Assembly: GCF_022539505.1 (NCBI RefSeq)
Contig: NC_061514.1
Location: 36,299,769-36,363,768, forward strand
Direction of reading: 5' to 3'
From: Lolium rigidum
Lineage: Eukaryota > Streptophyta > Magnoliopsida > Poales > Poaceae
DNA: 64,000 bases
A model generated the notes under the pieces. The model was not told the DNA's origin, did not search any database, and saw only the letters and a list, made by a program, of their open reading frames with translations. The translations under genes were made by a program, and so were the position numbers. Shown piece by piece: positions 1-10,077 of the stretch (position 1 is the stretch's first letter; each line of letters begins with the position of its first letter).

Positions 1-247
1 GAGGTCTGAGCCTTATTACTACCAATGCAAGAATACCAGGGCAACAGCCAAAGCTAAACAAACCATGCATGGAAGTACACTGCTCCAACTAGTATTCACA
101 TTGTTCACATTGCTGAGTTAACCCATGCATCTGCGTTAATCGATTATTTCGTTTGGGCTGATCAACATGCACAATGGAATTGTTCACATTACTTTATACT
201 GATCTAAAGGCAGGTACGCACGACATCAAGGAAGCAGATATACATAC

Positions 248-347
248 GTCGTCGCGAGCGCAGAGCATCACTGCCGCCGACGCAAAGCCAACGCCCACGG
301 CCAGCAACATCCTTCCCTTCTTCCGGCCGCCGTCAACGGGTGGTCTC
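248..347 (-). CDS. Possible small coding exon of a minus-strand gene leaving the window on the left
   Basis: Read on the minus strand, a pyrimidine-rich tract ending in CAG (348-350) is followed by 100 bases that stay open, and then by a good donor, GTATGT (242-247). The reading frame gives a basic stretch (GGRKKGR) followed by a hydrophobic run (MLLAVGVGFASAAVMLC) and an acidic end, which resembles a signal anchor or short membrane segment. An ATG lies just before the hydrophobic run, so translation could start there after a non-coding first exon. Without the donor the frame runs on to a stop about 45 bases later. I do not recognise the protein. The rest of the gene would lie left of the window. 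This is a splice-signal and composition argument only. Confidence 0.3.
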
Positions 348-1520
348 CTGTCCAAAGAATGACAAAGAAAGGGCGGCGCGCGGCCATGTCAAGCTGGGAT
401 GGATGGATGGTCAAGCAAATTAAAGGGAAATACATTAGCATCAGGCAAATGACAAGCCAAATACGAGTAATGCTACGGACAGTTTATTACATTTTTTTCT
501 TAAAGGACTGGAGATGATACACAATACGCAGCCTGCAAATTACAAATACAGTAGTTTCGATGGATGTGTGGGCAGTGTGGCAGCCTCTGTGATGTAATTA
601 CAAGCAAACTAAAAACGAGTCTGCTAGCTTCTCCATTTGGTTCTCAGATCAAACAAAGCATACACACACGGTGCGATCTACTACTGTATACTATATATCC
701 AGGAAATTAGTGGAATAACGTAATTAGTGGACTAAGTTACGCTTGAACACCACAAATCTTTTTAGAGGCCGGGTGGAACAAAGCTAACTCCCGGATGTAT
801 CGATCGAACCCAAAAATGAAAAATCCAGCAGCATAAGCTGCCGCTCCATCGATCGATCGGGACTTCGGGAGATCGATCCTTGCAAAGCTAAACACCAAAC
901 GCATCGTAGAGATCAGGGTGGGGCGCGGTATACGCGTAGGTAACCATTTCTCTTGTGGGATACTACTGCATGTTCTACCACATCGCATTCCGGTAATTAC
1001 ATGACAACACGCGCGTGCTGCAATTGTAAGTAACACAAGCAAAGCAGAAATAATAGCTTAGGCGTGGATGACGGGTTGCTGATGAATTCAGCGAGGAGGG
1101 CAGCTGATCCCGAATTCCGAATCCCCGCAGAAGCCGAAGTACCCGTCATCCACCGCCGTACGTAAACAGACACGAGAACCAGATCAGTCACTAGGCGAGG
1201 GCGGAACACACGGTGCGCGCGCGCGTACGCCGTAAGCAAGCACGTACGCACCACAGCGCAGAACGACATGGCCGGAACGATGGAAGAAGAAAAAATCAGC
1301 CGAAGCTGCGCTCCTCCATGGATCGATCGCTTCCAGAAATTAACAGCCAGATGCATAATATGAGCGACGAGTCGAGAACGGGCGTCGCTAGCTGGTGGGC
1401 GACGGATCGAGGACACGCCACCGTGGGCACGTACGAGACGCGCGCGCGCGGTAAGCAACCAAACACCAGAACACGCGAGATGAAGCAAGGTGGCCGGCCG
1501 GAAGTGCGAGGAACTGACCT
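348..1520 (-). other. Intron-like stretch between leader exon and exon at 248-347; no coding seen
   Basis: No convincing coding sequence is visible here. The stretch is bounded on the minus strand by a donor-like CAG/GTCAGT near 1520 and an acceptor at 348, so it may be a 5' UTR intron. It contains simple repeats: GATG units near 399-411, CGATCGATCG near 850, and CG-rich runs near 1220 and 1440. Open frames here are short and lack codon structure. Confidence 0.25.
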
Positions 1521-2065
1521 GCGCGCGCGCCTGATCTCCTGGTGCGTGCCCGCGTCGCCGGCGCCGCGCCGCCGCTGCTGCGCGCGTGAGTGGGAGGAGG
1601 AGGAGGAGGGAGGCGAGGTGGTGGGAGAGGCTTGCTGTGAGAGACGAAACACGACCAAGGTCGTCGAAATGGATGGATGAATTCCTTCCGCAACAACGCT
1701 GGGGTGGGTTTAAGTGGTGGCCGGGCTCGCTAGCAGTGCATCGCGTCGGGGGAGAGAGAGATATATGATCCTCTGCGTGTCAGAGCGTGTGTCAGGAGAA
1801 AGATTCCGATTAGAGAGAGAAAGATTTGGAGAGAGAGAGTTAGTTAGGAACTCTGGATTAGTTTGTTCTGCGTGTAGCCGCAGCATGCATGCTAATTAAC
1901 GCAGCTCGCTGGCCAGCGCCGCCAGCCCGGCCGTCACACACGCAAGGAGGTGGCAAGGACGGAACGCGCCGTCAATTTTCCAACTTCTGCGCACGTCAAC
2001 TAATGAGCGGCAAACTGCTCTTTTCCATTCCAGTTACATTTAATTACCACCGTAATTATTTCGGT
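1247..2065. repeat. Promoter-region duplication, copy 1
   Basis: Blocks from this stretch recur in the same order and orientation at 3180-3665. Examples are the block around ATGGCCGGAACG (1268 and 3195), a GGAGGAGGAGG tract, a GTGTCAGG plus GAGAGA plus AGATTTGGAGA block (1798 and 3393), and a block with GGCCGTC, GCCGTCA and CACGTCAAC (1930-2000 and 3495-3580). Copy 1 is longer by a few hundred bases. The shared blocks are interrupted by substitutions and indels, so the duplication is old. Confidence 0.65.
1521..1768 (-). promoter_or_regulatory. Putative core promoter and non-coding leader exon (minus strand)
   Basis: On the minus strand a TATA-like ATATAT (1761-1768) is followed by a CT-rich, GC-rich stretch with many CTC/CCT units, typical of grass 5' leaders, and then by a donor-like CAG/GTCAGT at about 1520. 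No ATG occurs on the minus strand between 1520 and 1670, so this would be a leader rather than coding sequence. A degenerate copy of this region lies at 3180-3665. The promoter call is an inference; no transcript evidence is available. Confidence 0.3.
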
Positions 2066-2284
2066 CACCTTTATTTATTTATTTTGAGAAAAATCTACAG
2101 ATCTATTTATAGAATGTGACTATTCTCAGAGGTGATATCATCACATTTCATTTACAACTCATTTTGCAACTCATGACTAGCATGAATCAAGATGTGAATC
2201 AAACGGTGTAAGACTTAACTGAGCACGAAGCTAGTTCTCAACTACCTGAGAACTAGCAAATCCCCTATTTATAATCATCTCTAG

Positions 2285-2362
2285 TACTTCCTTCGCCCCG
2301 AAAAGGATATTCAAGTTTATCTAAATTGGATATTGTTTTTTTCGTGGTGGAAGGACTAGTAC
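2285..2362. mobile_element. Short Stowaway-like MITE remnant
   Basis: A CTTCCTTCG end preceded by TA (2285-2286) is mirrored about 70 bases later by an imperfect inverted end, GGTGGAAGG, followed by CTAGTA. Size, TA flanks and CTTCC-type ends fit a Tc1/Mariner-derived Stowaway MITE. The inverted repeat is imperfect and internal sequence is short, so this is a remnant at best. Confidence 0.4.
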
Positions 2363-3179
2363 AAAGAACACACAATAAATACAAACTGGTCTTTAGACCA
2401 CCTAACGACAACTACAGACACTAGCATGAGCTGAAGGCGCGAAGCCATCCTCGACCCTCCATTACCGGTGAAAGGAAAATTGTGTCGTAATAGAAAAACA
2501 GAAAGTCGTCATGCCGAGACCCTAAAGAACCAGTGCACCTGAGCAACAAATATCCCCAGAGATAAGATCCACATATCGAAAGAGCCAGACCTGCAAGCAC
2601 ACCAACGAACACGAAAACTGACAGAATCTGAGGAGATTTGCGGGATGCACAACTCGTGCCCTCCACTGAAGTTGGACCCACCATCGGAGAAAGTATAGGT
2701 GGGTTTGGGCCTTATGCTGACTTCGAGATGTATTCGCCCACACTGAAAAATAACTTAAACAAATACCCTCCCGTCGGCGAGGGGTCGTGGTCCGCCACGA
2801 CTCCAAAGCCCCAAGGCCACCGGAGGTGGAGAAGACTGGTGACGTCAACGGCGATGGGGAGGGAACTCTAGATGGGTTTTACTTTACAATCCCCCTCTCC
2901 TATAGTCCTACCTCACGTCGATCACCTTACTTTAGTTGTTTAACTTTAAATTCGTGTGATGCAGTCACATTCCGATCATCCATACTAGTAGGGATATGCT
3001 TAGCTAGGTGGGTCATGTAATTAGTGACGTATTTCGTTCGCGCAACATCACTGTTAAAAACGGCTGCGTTTAGAAGTTGCAACGCTACCGTTTTACGCAT
3101 AATACCTCTATGTAAGTTGGTGACGTTGTGCACTGGCACGGCACTGTTCCGAATAATGACGGTGGCATGTGCGTGGATC
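2363..3179. other. No gene recognised; contains one arm of a small duplication
   Basis: No plausible exon is visible. The segment 2936-2982 (TTGTTTAACTTTAAATTCG and following, with GCAGTCACATT) is repeated in diverged form at 3653-3703, inside and just beyond copy 2 of the promoter duplication. The remainder shows only short non-coding-looking open frames. Confidence 0.5.
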
Positions 3180-3703
3180 ACCACAGCACAGAACATGGCC
3201 GGAACGTACGCTCGGGTTGGTCTCCGGCGCCGCCCGCCCGCCGCTACTGCGGAGGAGGAGGAGAGGAGACGTGGTAAGGTGGATGCGGGAGAAGAAATGT
3301 TGCGGCCGGGAGGGTGGATGCACCTTGGAGCTAACCGTGCAACGCACCGCGCCATGCGTAGGAGAGAGATCGATCGAGAGGTATCAGAGTGTGTCAGGGA
3401 TTCTGTTATAGAGAGAGAGAGAGTGGAGATTTGGAGAAAGATTACGAATTAGAATTGCTAAGCAGCTAGCTAGTGCCGTCAGCCATCAGCCGGCCGGCCG
3501 TCCTCACAGACAGGACGCAGGGTGGCAACTGGCAAGCGCCGTCACTTTCAAGCCGTGCGCAAACGGTCTGCCCACGTCAACGCAGCAAGGGGCCAAAAAC
3601 AAAATCCGTTCGAGTTGCATTTGGTTACCACCATAGTTAATTCGGTAATCAACTGTTTAGCTTCAAATTTGTGTGCTGCGGTCACATTTTCAGACCTAAC
3701 CAT
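3180..3703. repeat. Promoter-region duplication, copy 2 (degenerate)
   Basis: This is the partner of 1247-2065, with the ATGGCCGGAACG block, the GGAGGAGGAGG tract, the GAGAGA tract and the CACGTCAAC block in the same order. A stretch corresponding to roughly 1280-1540 of copy 1 is missing. No coding exon follows it on either strand, so it is probably a promoter relic without a gene. Confidence 0.6.
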
Positions 3704-4200
3704 GGACGCACCTGCTCCGCGTGACCGTGAGGCCTATACTGCCATGTCATCTCGTAAAATTTGTCATGTACGATTTTTTTTTTTAGAAATGTGAGAAAAA
3801 TGGAAAGATAGAACTGTGAATGCATAAACTATGCAATATTGTTAACGATCTCTCATCTTCTTTTTTTTTTACATATCTCTCATCATTTATCGACCAACCT
3901 AGCTAAGAATATGTCTAACAGGTCCCTTATAACCCGCCCACCCCGTAAAATTCCGGTGGGATACGGGGCAGGCGCGATTTGGGCCGTCTAGCAGGCCCCG
4001 TATTCGGGCCGGCCCGTTTCGGCGGAATACGGGGCCCAGGAAATCGGCCCCGCCGCCCCTACTTATACTGGGCGCAGGTGCGAGTGAGGGGTTAACCCCT
4101 CACTCGCAACCCTAGCTCCGCCGTGCGCCGCCGCCTCCTCCATCCTGCTCCGGCGAGCAATCCCTCACTACCTAGCTCCACATTTCACCCCAGCTTCGGC

Positions 4201-4716
4201 ATGGACGCACACCGCCGCAGTACCGCCTCGCCGGCGAGCGGATCGAAGCGATCCCGCTCGCCGGACAACATGGAGGATGCGTGGCGTCTCCAATGCAAGA
4301 GATCCGCCGCCGGGAGCCGCCGTGCTGCCTGCAGGTACGCCGACGCCGCGTACATCCCGCCGAAGCTCGTTGAGTTCGCGGCGGGCGGGCGCTGGTACAA
4401 CCAGGATCTGCCGATGAAGCCGATGAGCGGCCCCAAGTTCGACGAGTGGCGCGCCGAGTGGGAGCGCCGACGGTGGGCGAAGGCGGCTTGGAACGCGAGC
4501 ATCGGGAGCACCAGCGGCGGAGGAGCTCCGCTCGCCGGCGAGGAGGAGGAGGACCCCGACTTGTTGAAAGCGATACAAGAGTCCCTCAAGGACGACGCCG
4601 AGAGGAAGAGGGCGGAGGAGGAAGAGGAGGTGGCGGCCATCGCCGCCGTGAAGGAGGCGCAGTTGCGGGAGGCGGAGGCGGAGACGGACTCGTACATCGT
4701 CGACCTCTCTGACTAG
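4201..4716 (+). CDS. Small protein with a ubiquitin-interacting motif
   Basis: This is an intact, intron-free ORF of 171 residues starting at ATG 4201. An open frame exists upstream from 4123 but has no ATG, so 4201 is the natural start. Residues 1-25 are Ser/Arg rich with a KRSRS motif that could serve nuclear import. Residues 48-100 include a tryptophan-rich block (RWYNQDL, DEWRAEWERRRWAKAAW). Residues about 114-133 (EEEEDPDLLKAIQESLKDD) fit the UIM consensus: acidic run, Leu-x-x-Ala, three residues, Ser, then an acidic residue. The C-terminal third is a Glu-rich probable coiled coil. UIMs bind mono- or polyubiquitin, but partner and pathway are unknown. The gene is GC-rich, unlike its surroundings, and lies wholly inside the TIR element 3911-4943. 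I do not recognise a named family. Confidence 0.65.
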   Translation: MDAHRRSTASPASGSKRSRSPDNMEDAWRLQCKRSAAGSRRAACRYADAAYIPPKLVEFAAGGRWYNQDLPMKPMSGPKFDEWRAEWERRRWAKAAWNASIGSTSGGGAPLAGEEEEDPDLLKAIQESLKDDAERKRAEEEEEVAAIAAVKEAQLREAEAETDSYIVDLSD

Positions 4717-4720
4717 AAGT

Positions 4721-4741
4721 CGCGATCCATTTAGGATCGCG
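4721..4741. other. Perfect 8-bp stem hairpin just after the UIM gene stop
   Basis: CGCGATCC and GGATCGCG flank an ATTTA loop, starting five bases after the TAG stop codon. It could form an RNA hairpin at the beginning of the 3' UTR. No function is known. Confidence 0.6.
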
Positions 4742-4943
4742 CATTTTGTGTGTATATACGTTGATCCGTATGTATGATCGACGAACTATGAATATGAAAA
4801 TTTCCCGGGGTTTTAAATTTACGAATTTACGGGGTGAAATACAGGGTCTGCTAGACGGAACGGTGTATCGACGAGCACTTTTTTTATACGGAGCAAAATA
4901 ATCGCGATATACGGAGCAGAAAAGTAAGAGGCCTGTTAGACAT

Positions 4944-5403
4944 GCTAGCATCTCCCGCAAATACCGGTAAAGTCACACGGCCCAGATAACTCCAGCTGAT
5001 ATGCGGTATTATGTTTTTTTTCCCGAACCGATACCGTGTATCAGCCCGGCATGGAATTAGTTATTCAGCTTACCCGATATTGGCCCAACCCACCCGTATA
5101 TACCCAGGTCGTATGGGGAATTAGTGTTCCATTCTGGAACCACTATGTCGCAATCTCTTCTCCGCCAACGAGAAATCCATGTCAAAATCCATGACGCATG
5201 GCTCTTCCCGCCATAACCGGAGTCCCCAACCTGAATCGGCACTGTGTTGCCGCATCATGACCTTCTACCGGAGAAAGCCGTTTCTTTTGAAGGAACGGAT
5301 ACATGCCAGCGGTTCTATATATGCATTGTAAGTAGTGTGCGATATTTTTTCGATTTAGTAGCATCATGATCTGCTGAAATTTATTCGTAATTCATATTTG
5401 TAG
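4944..5403. other. No gene recognised
   Basis: Nothing convincing is visible. There is a T-run near 5015 and several CCCGTAT/CCCGGC motifs similar in flavour to the neighbouring TIR element, but no clear boundary or ORF with codon character. Confidence 0.4.
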
Positions 5404-5877
5404 GATCGTATCAACCGTGGCTTTGTGGGTTGGGCTGATTCTGAGTGGTCTTTGGCTCTTTGCCATGCTAACGTCCACTTACTAATTTTGCGGGGCATGT
5501 ATGAGAATAGCAACAGTTCTCATATTCAAGAGAAAATTAAAAAAGCCAAGTTGGCTACGAATTTGTTTGAAGAGAAGAATAAGGTGAACAAGACATATAC
5601 CAGCTTATGTGGAATGTGAAGGACTAGATGGATACCGTGTGTTTTGGAGCAAAACAATGGTGAAATTGAAGGAGAACTATGAGCAATATGCAATTGAGTT
5701 GCGCAAGATGGAGAAGGAGAAGAACTTGCTCCTAGAGGAGAAGAAAAAGTGAGACATGAAATAAAAGAACCGACGGAGGAAGAGAAGACGTTGGAAAACA
5801 TGTTGTTTGATCTCCTGAAAGCTAGTGATGCAAACAAGTACATGATGAAGAGGATCCGGCAAATTTGCGATGAGTGA
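5404..5877 (+). pseudogene. Frameshifted coiled-coil protein remnant
   Basis: Three successive reading frames carry protein-like sequence. The first (about 5404-5619) reads through GWADSEWSLALCHANVHLLI and a Lys/Glu-rich helix to a stop. The second (about 5621-5750) contains GYRVFW, NYEQYAIELRKMEKEKNLL and EEKKK, then a stop. The third (about 5767-5877) contains EEEKTLENMLFDLLKASD and ends with a stop at 5875-5877. The heptad-like charged composition suggests a coiled coil. Two frame changes separate the three parts, so this is a broken gene copy. An AT-rich stretch like a 3' UTR follows. The protein resembles the charged helical tails of transposon-associated DNA-binding proteins, but I cannot name the family. 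Confidence 0.45.
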
Positions 5878-6552
5878 GATGCTCCCATTTGGATCTTGTT
5901 GAGCATGTGCCTTAAAAGGTAGTAATTGTAATATTATGTAAATTGTTGTTTGGTATCGGACATTTATGTAAAATTATTATAATGTTTGAAAACTTGGAAA
6001 AGAAAGCATATTAGACCGACATATGGGGGTCGTCGGTGTGGGAACATCCCCAAACCCGTTGTAGTTTTTGTTGGCTCCTCCAAAACGCTTATTCGTCGCC
6101 AATGTCGGACACTATTTGGGGATGCCGATGAAGATATTCTGAGATAAACAACATATTGTATGAGATGCTCGGAGAACCCACATTCCAAATCTAAAATGTC
6201 TCTTGAAGGGACGAAGCGTTTTTCCACCGGGAGCATGTGTTCCCGGTTTTTTAAATGACTTCTAATCGCAGTTTAAAATGTCAGAAAATTCCGAATAAAA
6301 ATTAACGCATACATGTCAACATTTTATCTGCTCATAAATTCGTTTCACGGAAAACTGACATTTTTTTATGTTTTCAACATACGAGATTTTTTTTTAACAT
6401 TTCAAAACATTTTTCTACGTAACAGGAGCATATCCTCCAAGTTTAAAAGTGGATTTCCTCTCTTGAATCCAGTAATGGATACACAAATTAAGGAACCACG
6501 ACTCCAGGAGGATATGAACATCAAACATTTTCTTCAATTATCGAATTGCTAG
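5878..6552. other. No gene recognised
   Basis: This is AT-rich, with T-runs. About 6010-6230 contains TCGTCGGTG and AATGTCGGAC type motifs that look transposon-derived, but I could not pair any inverted ends. Confidence 0.35.
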
Positions 6553-7050
6553 ATCTATGTGGTCAATCATTCAGATAGGTTCTACTCATAGTATTGCTAA
6601 TGTTTTTGGAAATTGGTTAAATGGGTTGGATATCATGTACAAAACGAATATCCGAGTGAAAACGATTGCGGTTGCATGGTTATTTTGGCTATGTAGAAAT
6701 GACAAAGTTTTTAATGATAAAAATTCTTCTATCATGCAGGTGGTACCGGTGTACGGCTATGCTCTGTTCATGGTCGCCGCTTCAACGCTTGGGGGACCAA
6801 GTGGATGTGTCTATACGGTTGGAGAATACGGCCAACAAGTTTATTTTCCAACATGGGCGGCTGCATAGCCGTAAGATAGAAGCCAATAGAGCTGTGGACT
6901 AGTTGGCTTCTTTCCATTCGTTTATTTGTGTACTCCTTTTATGGTTGGATACTAGATTCTTAAACGGTTGTGTGCATTTTAGTTATGCAGATGCTGGATA
7001 TAATACTTGAAACTTCGAGTAATAAAGCGCCATTTATTAAAGAAAAAAAT
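6553..7050 (+). mobile_element. 3' fragment of a LINE (plus strand)
   Basis: The reading frame from about 6557 encodes MWSIIQIGSTHS, FGNWLNGLD, then AWLFWLCRNDKVFNDK. This matches the end of the zinc-binding region that closes plant LINE ORF2 proteins. The same motif order (FGNWLNGV, then ICWSIWTSRNDIIFNK) is present in the larger LINE at 8287-9387 on the other strand. A short frame change precedes the stop near 6900. An AT-rich 3' UTR follows and ends in an A-rich tail near 7045. The fragment is truncated at its 5' end. Confidence 0.65.
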
Positions 7051-7237
7051 GCACATCAAACATTATCTATTATCTAGCCGCGTGCTACTCTCTTCATTGT
7101 CGCCGATGTACGATGAACTGGAGTAGTGAGGTAGTTAAGCACGTTTATTGCCTCTGTCATTAAAGCAGGCATGTATATGATGGAACTTCCGGAGTTCCGG
7201 TACACCCCATAGGTCCGGTCTCCCCAACGAATTGTGG

Positions 7238-7770
7238 ACAGGTTTAAAATAGCACGCTATTTCTCCGTTGATATCACGCAATAGCATATTTGGAGGGTGT
7301 ACGCTAAATTTTAGTAATTTTACTCGCTATGGCGCTATTTGTGAAATAGCATGATATATCGTGCTAAAACTTCATAGCGTTAGCGCGCTATTTTTTCAAG
7401 CAAAGTTACTTTCACTTTTTCATGATGATGAACTGCAATATGTTGGTTTCTCTTCTAGATTAGAACTTAATATTGCTAATGCTGATAATTCTTAATAAAT
7501 AATTTATACTATGTTGTTGCCTTGTGAAATACTGATATTAGCCTTCTGAAAAATTCGAGATCTGTTTGTTGTATGTGGCTACGTATGTATGATTCGGTCA
7601 TTTTTTGGACTAAATATCCAAAAAAAAATAGCGAAATCCTTTATTTTTAGACTACATTTGATATTTTTTCAAAACGCTATTTGAAATATAGCACGCAATT
7701 AGCATGATATAGCGTCCATAGCGTTTGAAGGAGACCGACGCTATTTCATTTAGCACGCTATTTTAAACCT
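7238..7770. mobile_element. hAT-like non-autonomous TIR element
   Basis: The left end AGGTTTAAAATAGCACGCTA (7240-7259) is inverted at the right end as TAGCACGCTATTTTAAACCT (7751-7770). Internally the element is full of AATAGC / GCTATTT words in both orientations, so it could fold into a long imperfect hairpin. It is flanked by AATTGTGG (7230-7237) and ATTTGTGG (7771-7778), an 8-bp TSD with one mismatch, the size typical of hAT elements. It has no ORF and is about 530 bp long. Confidence 0.65.
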
Positions 7771-7778
7771 ATTTGTGG

Positions 7779-8105
7779 TACAGACCGACGTCACGGCATA
7801 TTCTTTGTGAGCTCCAGTTGTCCCTTGTTCTTTTTTCAGGGGAAGGAGATCAATGCTGGTATATACCTCTCGCACCACACCGATACAAGCTACGTCCCCC
7901 ACACACTATGCGTGTTAACCGGGGAGATGTTCAATTTTTACGATCGCCGATGGTAGTAAGTTAAATGACCAACATTCTTCACGGCAAGAAAGAGTTTGGC
8001 ACCACACAGATACGCTAAGGAAAAAAGAGACCAGATACATTTAGACCTAGTTTAGTACGGTAACACAGTTTTCCTACGGTTCAACTATTACAAAACCATA
8101 GTATG
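7779..8105. other. No gene recognised
   Basis: Only short open frames are present and nothing can be supported. The sequence ends at the T-run that is the LINE poly(A) tail on the minus strand. Confidence 0.5.
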
Positions 8106-9390
8106 TTTTTTTTTTAGATATGGGAGCATAGCCCCGGCCTCTGCATCAATCGATGCACACAGCCTTTTATTAAATAAAAACGTGACAGTGTAGTACTTAT
8201 TACATAACGAAAGTCTGGTAACCGGAGAAAACTAAAATATCGAAACAGAACAAGTGCCGATGGAAAGTATACAAAGAACTATCCATCTAGAATTCTGCTA
8301 GTGTGTCGCCATCCAAGTAGCTCTGGAAATAGCAGTCCCGAGTGACCTCCAGGAGCCGGTTGCATCCAAGAACCATGGTATCCCGCTGGTCCACCGGGAG
8401 CAAACATGCCCATAGTTGTAGCCAATGCGCCGCACGAAGGATAACCTGCAAAAAATTTGTGCATTTTTGTTTATTAAAGATAATATCATTCCGGCTAGTC
8501 CAAATCGACCAACAAATTGCCGAAATACCAATTCGAATAAATGTTTTATCTTTCTTATTCACTCCATTTAGCCAATTACCAAACATATTAGTTATATTGG
8601 AAGGAGGTGGAATGTTATATGCAAAGAATATCATTCGCCAAACAATTCTTGCAAAAGGACAATGAAGAAATAGATGATCAACAGTTTCATTGTTGCTACA
8701 AAAACAACATTTTGGACATCCTGTCCATTTTCTCTTTGCCAAATTATCCTTAGTAAGCAGTACTCTATTACTTAAGAACCACATAAAAATCTTAATTTTT
8801 AGAGGAACCTTGATCTTCCATAAGTATTTCCGTAAAAATCTAGTATGACCATTCATAAGATCAAGGTACATAGATTTAACAGAGAATAGCCCAGATTCAT
8901 TTAGGTTCCACACAAACGTATCCGGTTCATTAGATAAATGAATAGACATAAGCCTCTGACATAAGTGTAGCCACAAATTATATTTATAATCATTGAACGT
9001 TCGTCTAAAACCAACATTCAGCGGTGTATTTGCCAATACCGTGGAAACCAACTCATTTTTCCGTTGGACAATATTATATAATGACGGATATTGTAAAGAT
9101 AGAGGACAATTACCAAGCCAAGTGTCCTCCCAAAACCTCACCGATATCCCATTACCAACTTTGAACCTTCCTCTCTTGAAGAATTCCGGTTTAACCCGCA
9201 TAAGCCCTTTCCAAAAAGGTGAATCTGTAGGTTTAGCCTCTACCTGAGCCAACGTTTTGTTTTTAATATACTTATTGTGCAGTAATTGTTGCCACATCCC
9301 TTCCTCGTGTAACAATTTAAAGAGCCATTTACTTAAAAGACACCGGTTTTTTTGTAACCGCTCGGCTAGCAATACTTCAGTTTTAGAAAA
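8106..9390 (-). mobile_element. 5'-truncated LINE (minus strand)
   Basis: The element reads right to left. It begins near 9390 next to a T/A run and carries the C-terminal part of ORF2. It ends with a 3' UTR containing AATAAAAGGCTGTGTGCATC and a poly(A) tail, visible as ten T at 8106-8115 on the plus strand. 5' truncation is the usual outcome of target-primed reverse transcription. I could not find a clear TSD. A similar tail, with CTAGGGCTCCCCC in place of GGGGCTATGCTCCC, lies at 54767. Confidence 0.75.
8287..9387 (-). pseudogene. C-terminal part of LINE ORF2 with RT-associated zinc-binding domain
   Basis: An open frame of about 365 codons lacks any endonuclease or reverse transcriptase core and begins inside ORF2. 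The N-terminal part (KWLFKLLHEEGMWQQLLHNK, PFWKGLM, FKVGNGISVRFWEDTWLG) is the conserved linker that follows the polymerase in plant LINEs. The zinc-binding region follows: YLWKIKVPLKIKIFMWFLSN, then CPKCCFCSNNETVDHLFLHC with the C-x2-C, His and Cys ligands, then RIVWRMIFFAYNIPPPSNIT. It terminates normally at 8287-8289. The frame is uninterrupted, which suggests a fairly young insertion, but the protein cannot be functional without its polymerase. Confidence 0.85.
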
Positions 9391-10077
9391 AAAAAAGATG
9401 GTCTTGAGTTATTTTTTCAATAGTTAAAAAATAGCACGTTTTAAGAGATAATGAAGTATTAATGCTAATTTTTAGGCACAGCTAAACACATCAAATTATT
9501 TGAAACTATGGTATTTTGAGAAACTATAGTATTGGTAAAATACTTTAAAAATACTTTGCTACTAAATATAGACTTATCCTTCTCCAGCTCTTTTCAACTG
9601 TTGTTATCTTCTCGTGGCAATCTTGAATAGGCTAAAAGCATCTCCAATGGGCTCGTCGACCCCCCCCCCTCCTCGCCCTCCCTCCCATCTCTGAAACTAT
9701 CATGGCTGACAATGGTCCAAATCCAACTCCCAAGGGCGGCCCCCAAACATGTCCTCTGTCTACTGGGCAACCCGTCGGTCCCAATTTTCTAATTCAAATT
9801 TGGGATCTCTCTCAAAAAAAAATTGATCCCAAATTTGGAATCGAAATGGGGGCTAGCAGACCGTGTCCGTGGTCCTCCCCTTGTCCTCCCTGACCCACTT
9901 GGAAGCCATTGTACCATCCATCGCTCTTTTTTCTAGCGCAATTTCTACTGCCCCTGTCCAAACCCGAGCGCACACAACAACCTAGCACAACCTTAGCCAC
10001 GACGCTACTCGACCACCAATAGATCGGCTCAGCCAAATCCTAGCACCGTAGTCGATCTACCTTCTCGTGTCGCCGCC
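9391..10077. other. Leader-like region before the exon at 10078; no ORF
   Basis: AGCATCTCCAATGGGC at about 9638 resembles the terminus of a common grass TIR family, but no inverted partner was found. It is followed by a C-run (9661-9669) and a CT-rich tract. From about 9930 the sequence looks like a plant 5' leader leading into the ATG at 10078. Confidence 0.3.

Larger units (their letters stand above)
3911..4943. mobile_element. TIR element carrying a UIM-protein gene
   Basis: The ends are inverted copies: ATGTCTAACAGG at 3911-3922 and CCTGTTAGACAT at 4932-4943. The similarity continues inward, with GTCTAGCAGG-type and CCCCGTATT/CCCCGTAAA motifs on both sides (about 3985-4000 and 4815-4855, inverted). 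The element is about 1.03 kb and its only long ORF is the gene at 4201-4716; there is no transposase. A TSD is not clear, since the flanking nonamers starting GCTA match only partly. Such short gene-carrying TIR elements are called Pack-type when the gene was captured from the host. The superfamily (Mutator, Harbinger or other) cannot be settled from the ends alone. Confidence 0.6.

Noticed and set aside
4168..4697. Minus-strand open frames opposite the UIM gene
   Set aside because: They are shadows of the GC-rich plus-strand gene, whose UIM motif and natural start identify the real strand.
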